Assembly (NCBI RefSeq): GCF_000428105.1
Contig: NZ_ATZH01000003.1
Location: 1-64,000 of the forward strand
From: Bacteroides pyogenes DSM 20611 = JCM 6294
GTDB lineage: Bacteria > Bacteroidota > Bacteroidia > Bacteroidales > Bacteroidaceae
DNA: 64,000 bases
Direction: 5' to 3'
Below, in pieces: positions 27,373-35,950 of this stretch. A model generated the notes under the pieces. The model ran no database searches, was not told the DNA's origin, and saw nothing but the letters and a program-made list of their open reading frames with translations. The stretch's first letter is position 1, and each line of letters starts with the position of its first letter. A program made the translations under genes and the position numbers.

Positions 27373-29124
27373 ATGAATACTCTTGGAAATTTGAAAAGAT
27401 ATATGGGCGGACGGAGGTTGCTGCTTCCGCTCTCGCTCGTTCTTTCAGGTATAAATAGCGTTGTGTCGCTATTGCCTTTTGTTTTTATCTGGCTCATAGT
27501 CCGTGTATTGCTGGTTACGGGCGGCACTATCGAAGGAACATCCGTTGGCGTTTATGCCTGGTGGGCTTTCGGGACGGCTGTGGCAGGCGTAGTTCTTTAC
27601 TTCTTCTCGCTCATGTTGTCTCATCTGGCTGCATTCCGCGTCGAGATCAATCTCCGGCGTGAGGCTATGCAGAGGCTCGTAGCCATGCCGTTGGGCTTTT
27701 TCGACCGGAACACCAGCGGAGAGGTGAGGAAGATAGTGGATGAAGGCGCTTCGGAAATCCATACCTTCACGGCGCACTTGCTGCCCGACCTTGTAGGCAG
27801 TATATTGTCGCCCGTTATCGTAATGGGGCTCATTCTCTTTTTCGACTGGCGTCTGGGCATCGCTTGCCTCATCCCCCTGTTGCTGGCTTTCGCCACCATG
27901 GCGTATATGATGGATCCGAAACGGAACAAGTTTCAGCGTATGTATCTTGACGCGCTTGAGAAGATGAGCACCGAAGCGGTGGAATATGTACGCGGTGTTC
28001 CGGTAGTGAAGGTGTTCCAGCAGACGGTATTCTCGTTCAAACGCTTTTACGACAGCATTGTCACCTATAGCGAGCTGGTAACCCAATATACGCTGGAGTG
28101 GCAGAAGCCAATGTCGTTCTATACCACCGTGATCCACGCTTCGGCATTCTTCCTCGTTCCTGCCGCCATTTTGCTCTTCGGGCGTTCGGGCGATTGGACG
28201 GAAGTGCTTGCTAATATGTTTTTGTATGTGCTTATCGCTCCTGTTTTTGCCGTAAACATTATGAAGATAATGTATTTGCAACAGGACCTTTTCCTCGCCG
28301 GAGAGTCTATCGACCGGATAGAACGGCTGACGATGCAACCTCCTCTACCACAACCCGAAGTGCCGGAAACGATGAAGGGGAAGCAGGTAGACTTCCGTCA
28401 AGTCCGTTTCCGCTATCCCGGCACGTCGGCAGATGTGCTTCGCGACCTCTCTTTCTCCATTCCCGAAGGAAAAACGTATGCGCTTGTAGGACCATCGGGC
28501 GGTGGGAAAACGACGATAGCCCGCCTTATCCCGCGCTTCTGGGATGTAACCGAAGGAGCTGTCCGCATCGGCGGGACAGACGTACGCAATATCGCTAAGG
28601 AAGAGTTGATGCGCAATGTTTCGTTTGTGTTTCAACATTCCGGGTTGTTTAAGACTACCTTGCTCGAAAACATAACCTACGGCAATCCGCATGCAACGCA
28701 AGAGGCCATTGAACGCGCCATCGACCTTTCTCAGAGCCGTGAGATCATCGACCGTCTGCCTGCCGGGCTGCATACCCGGATAGGATCGGAGGGAACGTTT
28801 CTTTCGGGAGGAGAACAACAACGCATCGCTTTGGCGAGGGCTATACTGAAAGACGCTCCGGTGGTGGTGCTCGACGAAGCTACCGCGTTTGCCGACCCGG
28901 AGAACGAACGGCTGATACAGAAGGCATTGAGAGGGCTGATGAAGGGAAAGACCGTGCTGATGATTGCTCACCGCTTGACGAGTGTGCAGGATGTAGACCG
29001 CATACTGGTGATCGAAGGCGGGCGGATCGTGCAGCAGGGCACACATAATGAACTGACAGCTATCGAAGGGACTTATCAGGCAATGTGGAAAGAATACCTG
29101 AAGTCTGTATCCTGGAAGTTGTGA
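27373..29124 (+). CDS. ABC exporter-type half-transporter (first of a pair)
   Basis: A 583-residue inner membrane protein with a six-TM type IV ABC domain (about 1-330) fused to an ATPase. Walker A is GPSGGGKTT near residue 374, the signature LSGGEQQR near 476, and Walker B VVVLDEAT near 497. The D-loop reads AFADPENE in place of the common SALD, a variant also seen in siderophore-type IrtA/YbtP-like transporters. It is followed 77 bases later by a second half-transporter, with which it should form a heterodimer. It is 83 bases past the DUF1302-like gene and may belong to the same transcript. Direction and substrate unknown. Confidence 0.87.
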   Translation: MNTLGNLKRYMGGRRLLLPLSLVLSGINSVVSLLPFVFIWLIVRVLLVTGGTIEGTSVGVYAWWAFGTAVAGVVLYFFSLMLSHLAAFRVEINLRREAMQRLVAMPLGFFDRNTSGEVRKIVDEGASEIHTFTAHLLPDLVGSILSPVIVMGLILFFDWRLGIACLIPLLLAFATMAYMMDPKRNKFQRMYLDALEKMSTEAVEYVRGVPVVKVFQQTVFSFKRFYDSIVTYSELVTQYTLEWQKPMSFYTTVIHASAFFLVPAAILLFGRSGDWTEVLANMFLYVLIAPVFAVNIMKIMYLQQDLFLAGESIDRIERLTMQPPLPQPEVPETMKGKQVDFRQVRFRYPGTSADVLRDLSFSIPEGKTYALVGPSGGGKTTIARLIPRFWDVTEGAVRIGGTDVRNIAKEELMRNVSFVFQHSGLFKTTLLENITYGNPHATQEAIERAIDLSQSREIIDRLPAGLHTRIGSEGTFLSGGEQQRIALARAILKDAPVVVLDEATAFADPENERLIQKALRGLMKGKTVLMIAHRLTSVQDVDRILVIEGGRIVQQGTHNELTAIEGTYQAMWKEYLKSVSWKL

Positions 29125-29201
29125 TTCATTGGGGCGGAATTTGCCCGAAATGAATCCGCGATGTTGTGATTGATGCATTATTTACTAAAAAAAACAATGA
29201 G

Positions 29202-30956
29202 ATGATAAAATATTTTCAGAACCGCTTCGCCTTATCCGAAAAAGGAGCGAAGTCTTTTCTCGTCAGCATCTTGTTGACTACGCTGCTCAACATCGCTATG
29301 CTGCTGCCCGCCGTTTTTGTTTTTCTGTTCCTTACGGAATATCTCCGTCCGGTGATGAGTCCCGGAGCTTCCATATCCAATGGCTTTTGGTACTATGTGT
29401 CGGTGGCCCTCGTCTTTATGGCGGTGATTTACATAATCTCGCTGTTTCAGTATACGGCTACCTACACCAAGGTGTATACCGAAAGTGCCAATCTGCGTAT
29501 CTCCGTCGCCGAAAAACTGCGTAAGTTGCCTCTGGCTTTCTTCGGCGAGAAGAATCTTTCCGACCTCACTTCCACCGTGATGGAAGATTGTACTGCCCTT
29601 GAGCGACTTTTCTCTCATGCCGTTCCGCAGCTTTTCGCTTCGGTGATAAGCGTATTGATTGCCACCGGACTGTTTTTCTACGACTGGCGATTGGCTCTGG
29701 CCCTGTTTTGGGTGGCTCCGGTGGCGGCTTTGCTTATCTTCTTTTCCAAGAAAGCGATGAACAAGTCTTTTGCCGCGCATTATGTTGTGAAGCGCGGTGT
29801 CACCGAGCAGATTCAGGAAGGGCTTGAGCAGATTCAGGAGATTAAAGCCTATAATGGCGAACGGGCGTATCTCGACAGGTTTGATGACGTACTCCGTGTT
29901 TTTGAAAATGGGCTTATACGCGGAGAATTGTTGATAGGCGTATTGCTCAACGGAGCGTACATCCTGCTCAAACTCGGTCTGCCTACAGTCATCGGCGTAG
30001 GTGCTTATTTGCTTTCGGTCGGAGAAGTGTCCATATTCTCTTACCTGATATTCCTCATGATTTCTTCCGCCATTTACAATCCTTTGATGGAGGTCTTCAA
30101 CAATCTGGCAATCCTGTCTTTCCTCGACGTGCGTATCAACCGGATGCGAGAGATAGAGGGCATGCCTGTTCAGCAGGGGAGAACGCAATGCAAGATAGAT
30201 AATTACGATATCGTATTCGATTGCGTGAACTTCTCTTACGAAGCAGGGAAGCAGGTGCTCTGCGATGTCTCTTTTACAGCCCGTCAGGGTGAAGTGACGG
30301 CTTTGGTAGGTCCTTCGGGCGGCGGGAAGACAACCTGTGCCAAGCTTGCCGCCCGTTTTTGGGATGTGGACAGCGGAACGATAACTCTTGGCGGACAGGA
30401 TATTTCGGAAATCGATCCGGAAGCTTTGCTGAAGAATTTCTCAATCGTTTTTCAGGACGTCGTGCTGTTCAACGCCACCATTGCCGATAATATCCGCATC
30501 GGGAAGAAAGACGCCACCGACGAAGAAGTGAAGTGGGCGGCGGAGCAGGCCCAATGCGGCGAGTTTATCGGCAAGTTGCCCGAAGGATATGACACCCTGA
30601 TAGGGGAAAACGGAGAAACCCTTTCCGGAGGAGAGCGGCAGCGCATATCCATAGCGCGGGCATTGCTGAAAGATGCTCCGGTGGTATTGCTTGATGAAGC
30701 TACCGCCAGCCTCGATGTGGAGAATGAAAGCAAGATACAGCAAGCCCTTTCGGTACTGGTGAAAAATAGAACGGTGCTTATCATTGCCCACCGGATGCGT
30801 ACGGTGGGCAATGCGCATAAGATAGTGGTGTTGAAAGAAGGGCGTGTGGCAGAGCAGGGTACGCCGTTGGAACTACTTGCCCGCTATGGTGAGTTTGCCG
30901 CAATGGTAAAGGGCTGTTATGGGTTGACGGAGGAATCTGCCCTTGCTTTACAGTAA
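29202..30956 (+). CDS. ABC exporter-type half-transporter (second of a pair)
   Basis: A 584-residue partner of the preceding gene, with TM domain (about 1-330), Walker A GPSGGGKTT near 373, signature LSGGERQR and Walker B VVLLDEATASLDVENE with a standard D-loop. The contrast with the variant D-loop of its partner fits an asymmetric heterodimer. The ATG at 29202 is chosen because MIKYFQNRF begins the protein proper; an upstream in-frame ATG at 29173 region gives a polar extension without support. A small hairpin at 30953-30969 overlaps the stop codon and may end the transcript, though its T run is weak. Confidence 0.87.
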   Translation: MIKYFQNRFALSEKGAKSFLVSILLTTLLNIAMLLPAVFVFLFLTEYLRPVMSPGASISNGFWYYVSVALVFMAVIYIISLFQYTATYTKVYTESANLRISVAEKLRKLPLAFFGEKNLSDLTSTVMEDCTALERLFSHAVPQLFASVISVLIATGLFFYDWRLALALFWVAPVAALLIFFSKKAMNKSFAAHYVVKRGVTEQIQEGLEQIQEIKAYNGERAYLDRFDDVLRVFENGLIRGELLIGVLLNGAYILLKLGLPTVIGVGAYLLSVGEVSIFSYLIFLMISSAIYNPLMEVFNNLAILSFLDVRINRMREIEGMPVQQGRTQCKIDNYDIVFDCVNFSYEAGKQVLCDVSFTARQGEVTALVGPSGGGKTTCAKLAARFWDVDSGTITLGGQDISEIDPEALLKNFSIVFQDVVLFNATIADNIRIGKKDATDEEVKWAAEQAQCGEFIGKLPEGYDTLIGENGETLSGGERQRISIARALLKDAPVVLLDEATASLDVENESKIQQALSVLVKNRTVLIIAHRMRTVGNAHKIVVLKEGRVAEQGTPLELLARYGEFAAMVKGCYGLTEESALALQ

Positions 30957-31106
30957 CGGTAGCCGTTACCATATTCTTCCTTGGGGCTCTTGCTAATGAA
31001 GCGCATGTTCTGCTTTCCTAAAAGGAGTCAATCTTAATTTGAATAATAAATGAGTGCAATCATTTGTCAACCCGAAAAGAATAGTTAAAAACATTCCTTT
31101 TAGGTA

Positions 31107-31137
31107 TTGCAAATGTCTGTCTATCATTTTACCTTTG
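31107..31137 (+). promoter_or_regulatory. Bacteroides-type promoter of zupT
   Basis: TTG (31107-31109), exactly 20 bases, then TACCTTTG (31130-31137), a full match to the consensus. The ATG follows at 31170. Confidence 0.75.
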
Positions 31138-31169
31138 TAGGGTAAATTATTAATTATGGGAGACATAGT

Positions 31170-31997
31170 ATGGAACAATCTGTATTGACCGCATTTCTTC
31201 TGACTCTTTTCGCCGGACTTTCTACAGGTATAGGCAGCGCTATCGCTTTTTTTGCACGGCGTACTAATACCTCGTTCCTTTCCGTTTCATTAGGTTTTTC
31301 GGCCGGGGTGATGGCGTATGTGTCGTTTGTCGATCTATTGCCTGCTGCGGTGAGTTCTCTCACTGACTTGTATGGTGTGAAACAAGGGACGCTCTACGCT
31401 ACCCTCTCATTTTTTGGTGGTATAGCCTTTATAATGCTTATCGACCGTTTCGTTCCGGAACAGGAAAATCCGCACGAGATGCATAAGGTGGAAGAAATGG
31501 TCGATGAGTCATCTTCCGGTGTAAAGGAAACGCCAGAACACAATCCGAGATTGCTTCGCGTGGGTATGGTAACTGCGCTGATATTGGCGATTCATAATTT
31601 CCCAGAGGGTATGGTTACTTTCCTTGCGGGACTGAAGGATGTGAGCATTGCCATTCCTATCGCTATAGCCATTGCTATACATAATATTCCGGAGGGGATT
31701 TCCGTATCTGTGCCTGTTTTCTATGCCACCGGAAGCCGTCGCCGCGCTTTTTGGCTTTCTTTCCTTTCGGGACTTACCGAGCCGTTGGGGGCGCTTGTCG
31801 GTTATTTCCTGTTAGCTCCATGGCTTACCGATGAGGCTTTCGGTCTTATATTTGCTGCCATAGCGGGTGTGATGGTGTTTATTTCGTTCGACGAACTTCT
31901 ACCCGCTGCCGAAGAATACGGTAAACATCATCATGCTGTGTATGGGCTGGTGGCGGGAATGGCAGTAATGGCTTTTAGCCTTATTCTGTTTGCTTAA
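31170..31997 (+). CDS. zupT: ZIP-family metal transporter ZupT
   Basis: A 275-residue inner membrane protein with eight TM segments of the ZIP fold, taking up zinc and related divalent metals. The two metal-site motifs HNFPEG (TM4) and HNIPEG (TM5) are present, separated by the expected 30 or so residues. A charged, His-containing loop (about 105-130) follows TM3. It is a single gene with a strong promoter. No Zur- or Fur-type operator was recognised near it. Confidence 0.93.
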   Translation: MEQSVLTAFLLTLFAGLSTGIGSAIAFFARRTNTSFLSVSLGFSAGVMAYVSFVDLLPAAVSSLTDLYGVKQGTLYATLSFFGGIAFIMLIDRFVPEQENPHEMHKVEEMVDESSSGVKETPEHNPRLLRVGMVTALILAIHNFPEGMVTFLAGLKDVSIAIPIAIAIAIHNIPEGISVSVPVFYATGSRRRAFWLSFLSGLTEPLGALVGYFLLAPWLTDEAFGLIFAAIAGVMVFISFDELLPAAEEYGKHHHAVYGLVAGMAVMAFSLILFA

Positions 31998-32068
31998 AAA
32001 CGGTCAGCTATTAATAGCAAACAACCGGTGTATGGGACGCTCGATGTCAACGCATTGAGTTCTTTTTG

Positions 32069-33586
32069 CTAATCAATACGGTTGTTCAGTGGAAGCATCT
32101 CTTCGATATATTCGCGGGTATTGCTCAAGCGGGGTATTTTATGTTGTCCGCCGAGTTTGCCTTTCTGTGCCAGCCAATCGTGAAACAGTCCGGGGCGCGC
32201 CACAATCACTTCGAGCGGCTGAAGAGCGATGTCTTTCCATCGCTTGGCTTCGTAGTCTGAGTTCACTTCCTTTAAGGTGGCATCCAGTACAGCGGCAAAC
32301 TTCTCCAGCGAGTCCGGTGTTTTGGCAAACTCAATCAGCCATTGATGGCGACACTTGGCATTCTCGTCCATAAAAACAGGAGCTGCAGAATACTCGCTGA
32401 CTTGTGCGCCTGTAGCAGCGCAGGCTTTTGCCAGCCCTTTTTCAGCATTGTCTACAATCAGCTCCTCGCCGAAGGCATTGATGAAATGTTTGGTTCTTCC
32501 GGTGATGACAAACTTATAAGGATTCTTGGAGGTGAATTTGACGGTATCGCCTATCATGTATCTCCATAAACCGCATGAAGTAGAAATCACCATTGCGTAG
32601 TTCTTGTTCAACTCCACTTCTTCCAGACAGTAAGCCCGAGGGTTCTCTTTGCCGACTTCTTCGAGCGGGATGAATTCGTAGAAAACGCCGTAGTCGATCA
32701 TTAGTAACATCGAAGGGTCGGAAAGATCGTTCTGCGTACCGAAATATCCTTCGGACGCGTTGTAAGTTTCTACATAATGCATTTTCGGCGAACGGATGAC
32801 CTGTTTGTACTGTTCACGATAAGGTGTGAAAGCTACACCGCCGTGAAAGAATACTTCGAGGTTGGGCCATACTTCTTCCAGTGTGCTCTTGCCGGTTTTC
32901 TCCAGAATATGTTTGATGAGCACGAGCATCCACGATGGAACGCCCGAGAGATTTGTCACATTGGATCTGACAGTACTGTTTGCAATCGCTTCTATCTTGC
33001 TTTCCCATTCGTCCATTAGCGCTATCTTCTTGTTCGGAATGCGGATCAGGTTCACCAATGGTGTGACATTCTGTATCAGGATAGCCGAAAGGTCGCCTAC
33101 CAAGCTGTGATTCGAGCTGAGGTTCGGACTATGGCTCCCTCCCAGAATCAGTCCTTTACCCGAGAACAGGCGGCTGTCTGGATTGATTCGAAAATAAAGA
33201 GCCACGGCATCTTTACCCCCTCTGTAATGAGTGTCTTGCAAAGACTCTTTGCTCACCGGGAGAAATTTACTTTTATCGTTTGTCGTTCCCGACGATTTGG
33301 CAAACCAGCGTATCTCCGAAGGCCAAAGCAGGTTTTGCTCACCCGCTCGGAGGCGCTCTACGTAGGGTTTGATATCTTCGTATGTCTGTATCGGGAGACG
33401 GTTTCTGAAGTCTTCATAGTCGCGTATGGAAACATAGTCGTATCTTTTCCCCCATTCCGTTTGTGCAGCTTGTGCGGTCAGCCTGCTTAATACTTGGCGT
33501 TGGAGTTCACCGGGGCAGCTACTGTAAAGGTCTATTTGTTTCAGGCGGGAATCGAAGATTCTGCTTATGAGCTTGGTTATATTCAT
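32069..33586 (-). CDS. GH3-family acyl-adenylate/amide synthetase-like protein
   Basis: A 505-residue cytoplasmic member of the GH3 (auxin-responsive, JAR1-like) branch of adenylating enzymes, common in Bacteroidota. The nucleotide-binding motif is KSSGTTNDKSKFLP near residue 97, with YNASEGYFG and MIGDTVKFTS further on, and the C-terminal domain TGRTKHFINAFGEEL. Plant members join amino acids to acyl acids; the bacterial substrate is not known. It is transcribed alone, away from pfkA. Confidence 0.9.
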   Translation of the reverse strand: MNITKLISRIFDSRLKQIDLYSSCPGELQRQVLSRLTAQAAQTEWGKRYDYVSIRDYEDFRNRLPIQTYEDIKPYVERLRAGEQNLLWPSEIRWFAKSSGTTNDKSKFLPVSKESLQDTHYRGGKDAVALYFRINPDSRLFSGKGLILGGSHSPNLSSNHSLVGDLSAILIQNVTPLVNLIRIPNKKIALMDEWESKIEAIANSTVRSNVTNLSGVPSWMLVLIKHILEKTGKSTLEEVWPNLEVFFHGGVAFTPYREQYKQVIRSPKMHYVETYNASEGYFGTQNDLSDPSMLLMIDYGVFYEFIPLEEVGKENPRAYCLEEVELNKNYAMVISTSCGLWRYMIGDTVKFTSKNPYKFVITGRTKHFINAFGEELIVDNAEKGLAKACAATGAQVSEYSAAPVFMDENAKCRHQWLIEFAKTPDSLEKFAAVLDATLKEVNSDYEAKRWKDIALQPLEVIVARPGLFHDWLAQKGKLGGQHKIPRLSNTREYIEEMLPLNNRID

Positions 33587-33617
33587 TTCTGTGTGATCAT
33601 CATAATGTTTAGGAGTG

Positions 33618-33625
33618 CAAAAGTA
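33618..33625 (-). promoter_or_regulatory. Likely -7 element of the GH3-family gene
   Basis: The minus strand reads TACTTTTG at 33625-33618, a match to TAnnTTTG, 32 bases upstream of the ATG. No clear -33. Confidence 0.5.
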
Positions 33626-33728
33626 GCCTTATTTATCTTTTTTTTCTATCTTTATGACGGAAATAATCGTTAAAAATGACGACTTTCGCAGGAACTCAGA
33701 AGATATTGATTAAAAATAAGGTAAGATT

Positions 33729-34739
33729 ATGAGAATTGGAATCTTGACTTCCGGTGGAGATTGTCCGGGCATTAATGCTACTATTCGTGGTGTTTGCAAG
33801 ACGGCTATCCACCATTACGGAATGGAAGTGATAGGTATTCACAGCGGCTTTCAGGGCCTGCTGACTAAAGACACGGAAGTTTTTACAGATAAATCGATGT
33901 CCGGTTTGCTTAATCTGGGAGGAACCATGTTGGGTACTTCACGCGAGAAACCTTTTAAGAAGGGAGGCATTGTATCCGATGTCGATAAACCGGCTCTGAT
34001 TATGAAAAATATCCGTGAAATAGGGTTGGACTGCTTGGTGTGTATCGGAGGAAACGGTACGCAAAAGACTGCTGCCAAGTTTGCCGCTTTGGGAGTAAAT
34101 GTTGTTTCTGTACCGAAGACTATTGATAATGATATTTGGGGAACAGATTTCTCTTTCGGATTCGATTCTGCGGTAAGCATTGCTACCGATGCCATCGATC
34201 GGTTGCACTCTACGGCCAGTTCGCACAAACGGGTAATGGTAATCGAAGTGATGGGACATAAAGCCGGATGGATTGCCTTATATTCGGGAATGGCGGGCGG
34301 AGGAGACGTGATTCTTGTTCCTGAAATTCCCTATAACATCAAGAATGTAGGAGCTACTATCTTGAACCGACTGAAAAAGGGTAAGCCTTACTCTATTGTA
34401 GTGGTGGCGGAAGGCATTGTGACGGACAGAGGAAAACGTGCTGCAGCTTATATTGCGCAGGAAATAGAATATGAAACCGGTATTGAAACTCGTGAAACGG
34501 TACTTGGATACATCCAGCGAGGCGGTTCGCCTACGCCTTTTGACCGTAATCTTTCGACTCGAATGGGAGGGCATGCCACGGAATTGATTGCCAAGGGTGA
34601 GTTTGGGCGTATGATTGCCTTGAAAGGGAATGATATTTCGTCTATTCCTCTTGAAGAAGTAGCAGGTAAATTGAAATTGGTTACCGAAGATCACGATTTG
34701 GTAATTCAAGGGCGGCGAATGGGGATTTGCTTCGGATAA
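33729..34739 (+). CDS. pfkA: 6-phosphofructokinase
   Basis: Converts fructose 6-phosphate to fructose 1,6-bisphosphate in glycolysis. The 336 residues are the normal length of a bacterial PfkA. Motifs are ILTSGGDCPGINATIR for the nucleotide site, PKTIDNDIWGTDFSFGFDSA with catalytic D133, and MGHKAGWIAL. At the phosphoryl-donor site it reads GGNGTQKTA (N109, G110) and has K130, where E. coli has D103, G104 and G124. Glycine at the 104 position favours ATP over pyrophosphate, while the lysine is shared with plant-type and pyrophosphate-type enzymes. ATP as donor is likely but not certain. Confidence 0.92.
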   Translation: MRIGILTSGGDCPGINATIRGVCKTAIHHYGMEVIGIHSGFQGLLTKDTEVFTDKSMSGLLNLGGTMLGTSREKPFKKGGIVSDVDKPALIMKNIREIGLDCLVCIGGNGTQKTAAKFAALGVNVVSVPKTIDNDIWGTDFSFGFDSAVSIATDAIDRLHSTASSHKRVMVIEVMGHKAGWIALYSGMAGGGDVILVPEIPYNIKNVGATILNRLKKGKPYSIVVVAEGIVTDRGKRAAAYIAQEIEYETGIETRETVLGYIQRGGSPTPFDRNLSTRMGGHATELIAKGEFGRMIALKGNDISSIPLEEVAGKLKLVTEDHDLVIQGRRMGICFG

Positions 34740-34893
34740 TTCGCAATTACAGACAGACTTGATGAAGAATAATGGGATTTTGTTCAGGTAGCTTTCTTTC
34801 AGGGGATGGTGTAGGGCTTTTTTCGCCAATCGGTTTGTTCGGTAGAGTATTTGATAGTTTTCATCAGTGCTGTGAAAAAGAAGTTGCTTCTGC

Positions 34894-35946
34894 TTACTTA
34901 GCCGTTTGTCGGTTTGTGGACAGCGAATTTTGTGGAACACCTGCTTCGTCAGTTTCTGCTTTTTCTCCCTGCAGGGAGGGTTCTGCTACGGATATTGTTT
35001 GGGGTATTTCTTTTTCTGAAAGTAAGGACCCTTCTCGGGTTTCCATTTCTGCATTTTCTTGCCTCGAATCAGTGAGAGCATATGAAAAACCGTCTGTTTC
35101 AGAAAGATTGTCCTTTTCTTCTTCGCCAATGATATCTTCTTTTTTTTCAGCTTCAGCTGTTGATTCGGCAGCGATTGTGCGCTGTGACTTTATTTCGTGA
35201 ACAGTCGATAGAAAAACGGTGTCTCTTACTTTTTTTATAGCCATTTGAGCGGCATTTTGTTGCGACTCTTTTTTAGAATATCCTGTGCCTGTTCCGGCCG
35301 AAAGCCCTTCAATATGGATTTCGGTCTGAAACACAGGGTTGCCGTCCTGGTCGACAAATTGTTCGATCAACTCGAATGAGACTTCCATTTTGTTTTTTTG
35401 GCTCCATTCGATGAGTTTCGATTTGAAATTCATCTCTTTGCGTGAAATCTTATCCAAATCAATATATCGGTCGATAATTTGCTCTTCTATAAACTGCTTA
35501 CAATGCTTGTATCCCCTGTCTAGATAAATAGCTCCGATGAATGCCTCGAAAGCATTCCCGTACATATAGCTGTTGTGGGAAGAAGAACGCGAAGAGTATT
35601 TGATGAGCTTGTCCAGCCCGATTTGAACCGCCAGCTTGTTCAGTGTCTCACGCTGTACGATTTTCGAGCGTGTGTTTGTCAAGAAGCCTTCCCTTTTCCC
35701 CTCAAAATGTTTGTAAACAATGTCTCCGATGATGGCATCCAGAATAGCATCGCCAAGAAATTCCAGTCGCTCGTTGTTCAGCATCCTGCCTTTTTCGGAA
35801 CGAATACCCGATGATTTATGGAGAAGCGCCTGCTCGTAGATTCGAATATCGTGCGGATAGAAACCGAGTATACGGTAAAAACAAAGATAAGACCCTCTGT
35901 CCTTGCGGAACAGGAGCCTTATCTTATCTATTTGGTTGCGTAACAC
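34894..35946 (-). CDS. rnc: Ribonuclease III with a long acidic C-terminal extension
   Basis: Double-strand-specific endoribonuclease that processes rRNA precursors and structured mRNAs. The GTG at 35946, four bases past the fabF stop, is chosen because the homologous N-terminus LRNQIDKIRLLF begins there; upstream frame overlaps fabF. The nuclease signature NERLEFLGDAILD is at residues 58-70 and AFEAFIGAIYLD near 120. The double-stranded-RNA-binding domain runs about 160-238. Residues 240-350 are an acidic, low-complexity tail absent from typical 220-250 residue RNase III. It completes an acpP-fabF-rnc operon. Confidence 0.92.
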   Translation of the reverse strand: MLRNQIDKIRLLFRKDRGSYLCFYRILGFYPHDIRIYEQALLHKSSGIRSEKGRMLNNERLEFLGDAILDAIIGDIVYKHFEGKREGFLTNTRSKIVQRETLNKLAVQIGLDKLIKYSSRSSSHNSYMYGNAFEAFIGAIYLDRGYKHCKQFIEEQIIDRYIDLDKISRKEMNFKSKLIEWSQKNKMEVSFELIEQFVDQDGNPVFQTEIHIEGLSAGTGTGYSKKESQQNAAQMAIKKVRDTVFLSTVHEIKSQRTIAAESTAEAEKKEDIIGEEEKDNLSETDGFSYALTDSRQENAEMETREGSLLSEKEIPQTISVAEPSLQGEKAETDEAGVPQNSLSTNRQTAK

Positions 35947-35950
35947 GATC

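Noticed and set aside
30953-30969. Strong terminator after the ABC pair
   Set aside because: The seven-base hairpin overlaps the stop codon and lacks a good T run, so it is mentioned only with the gene.
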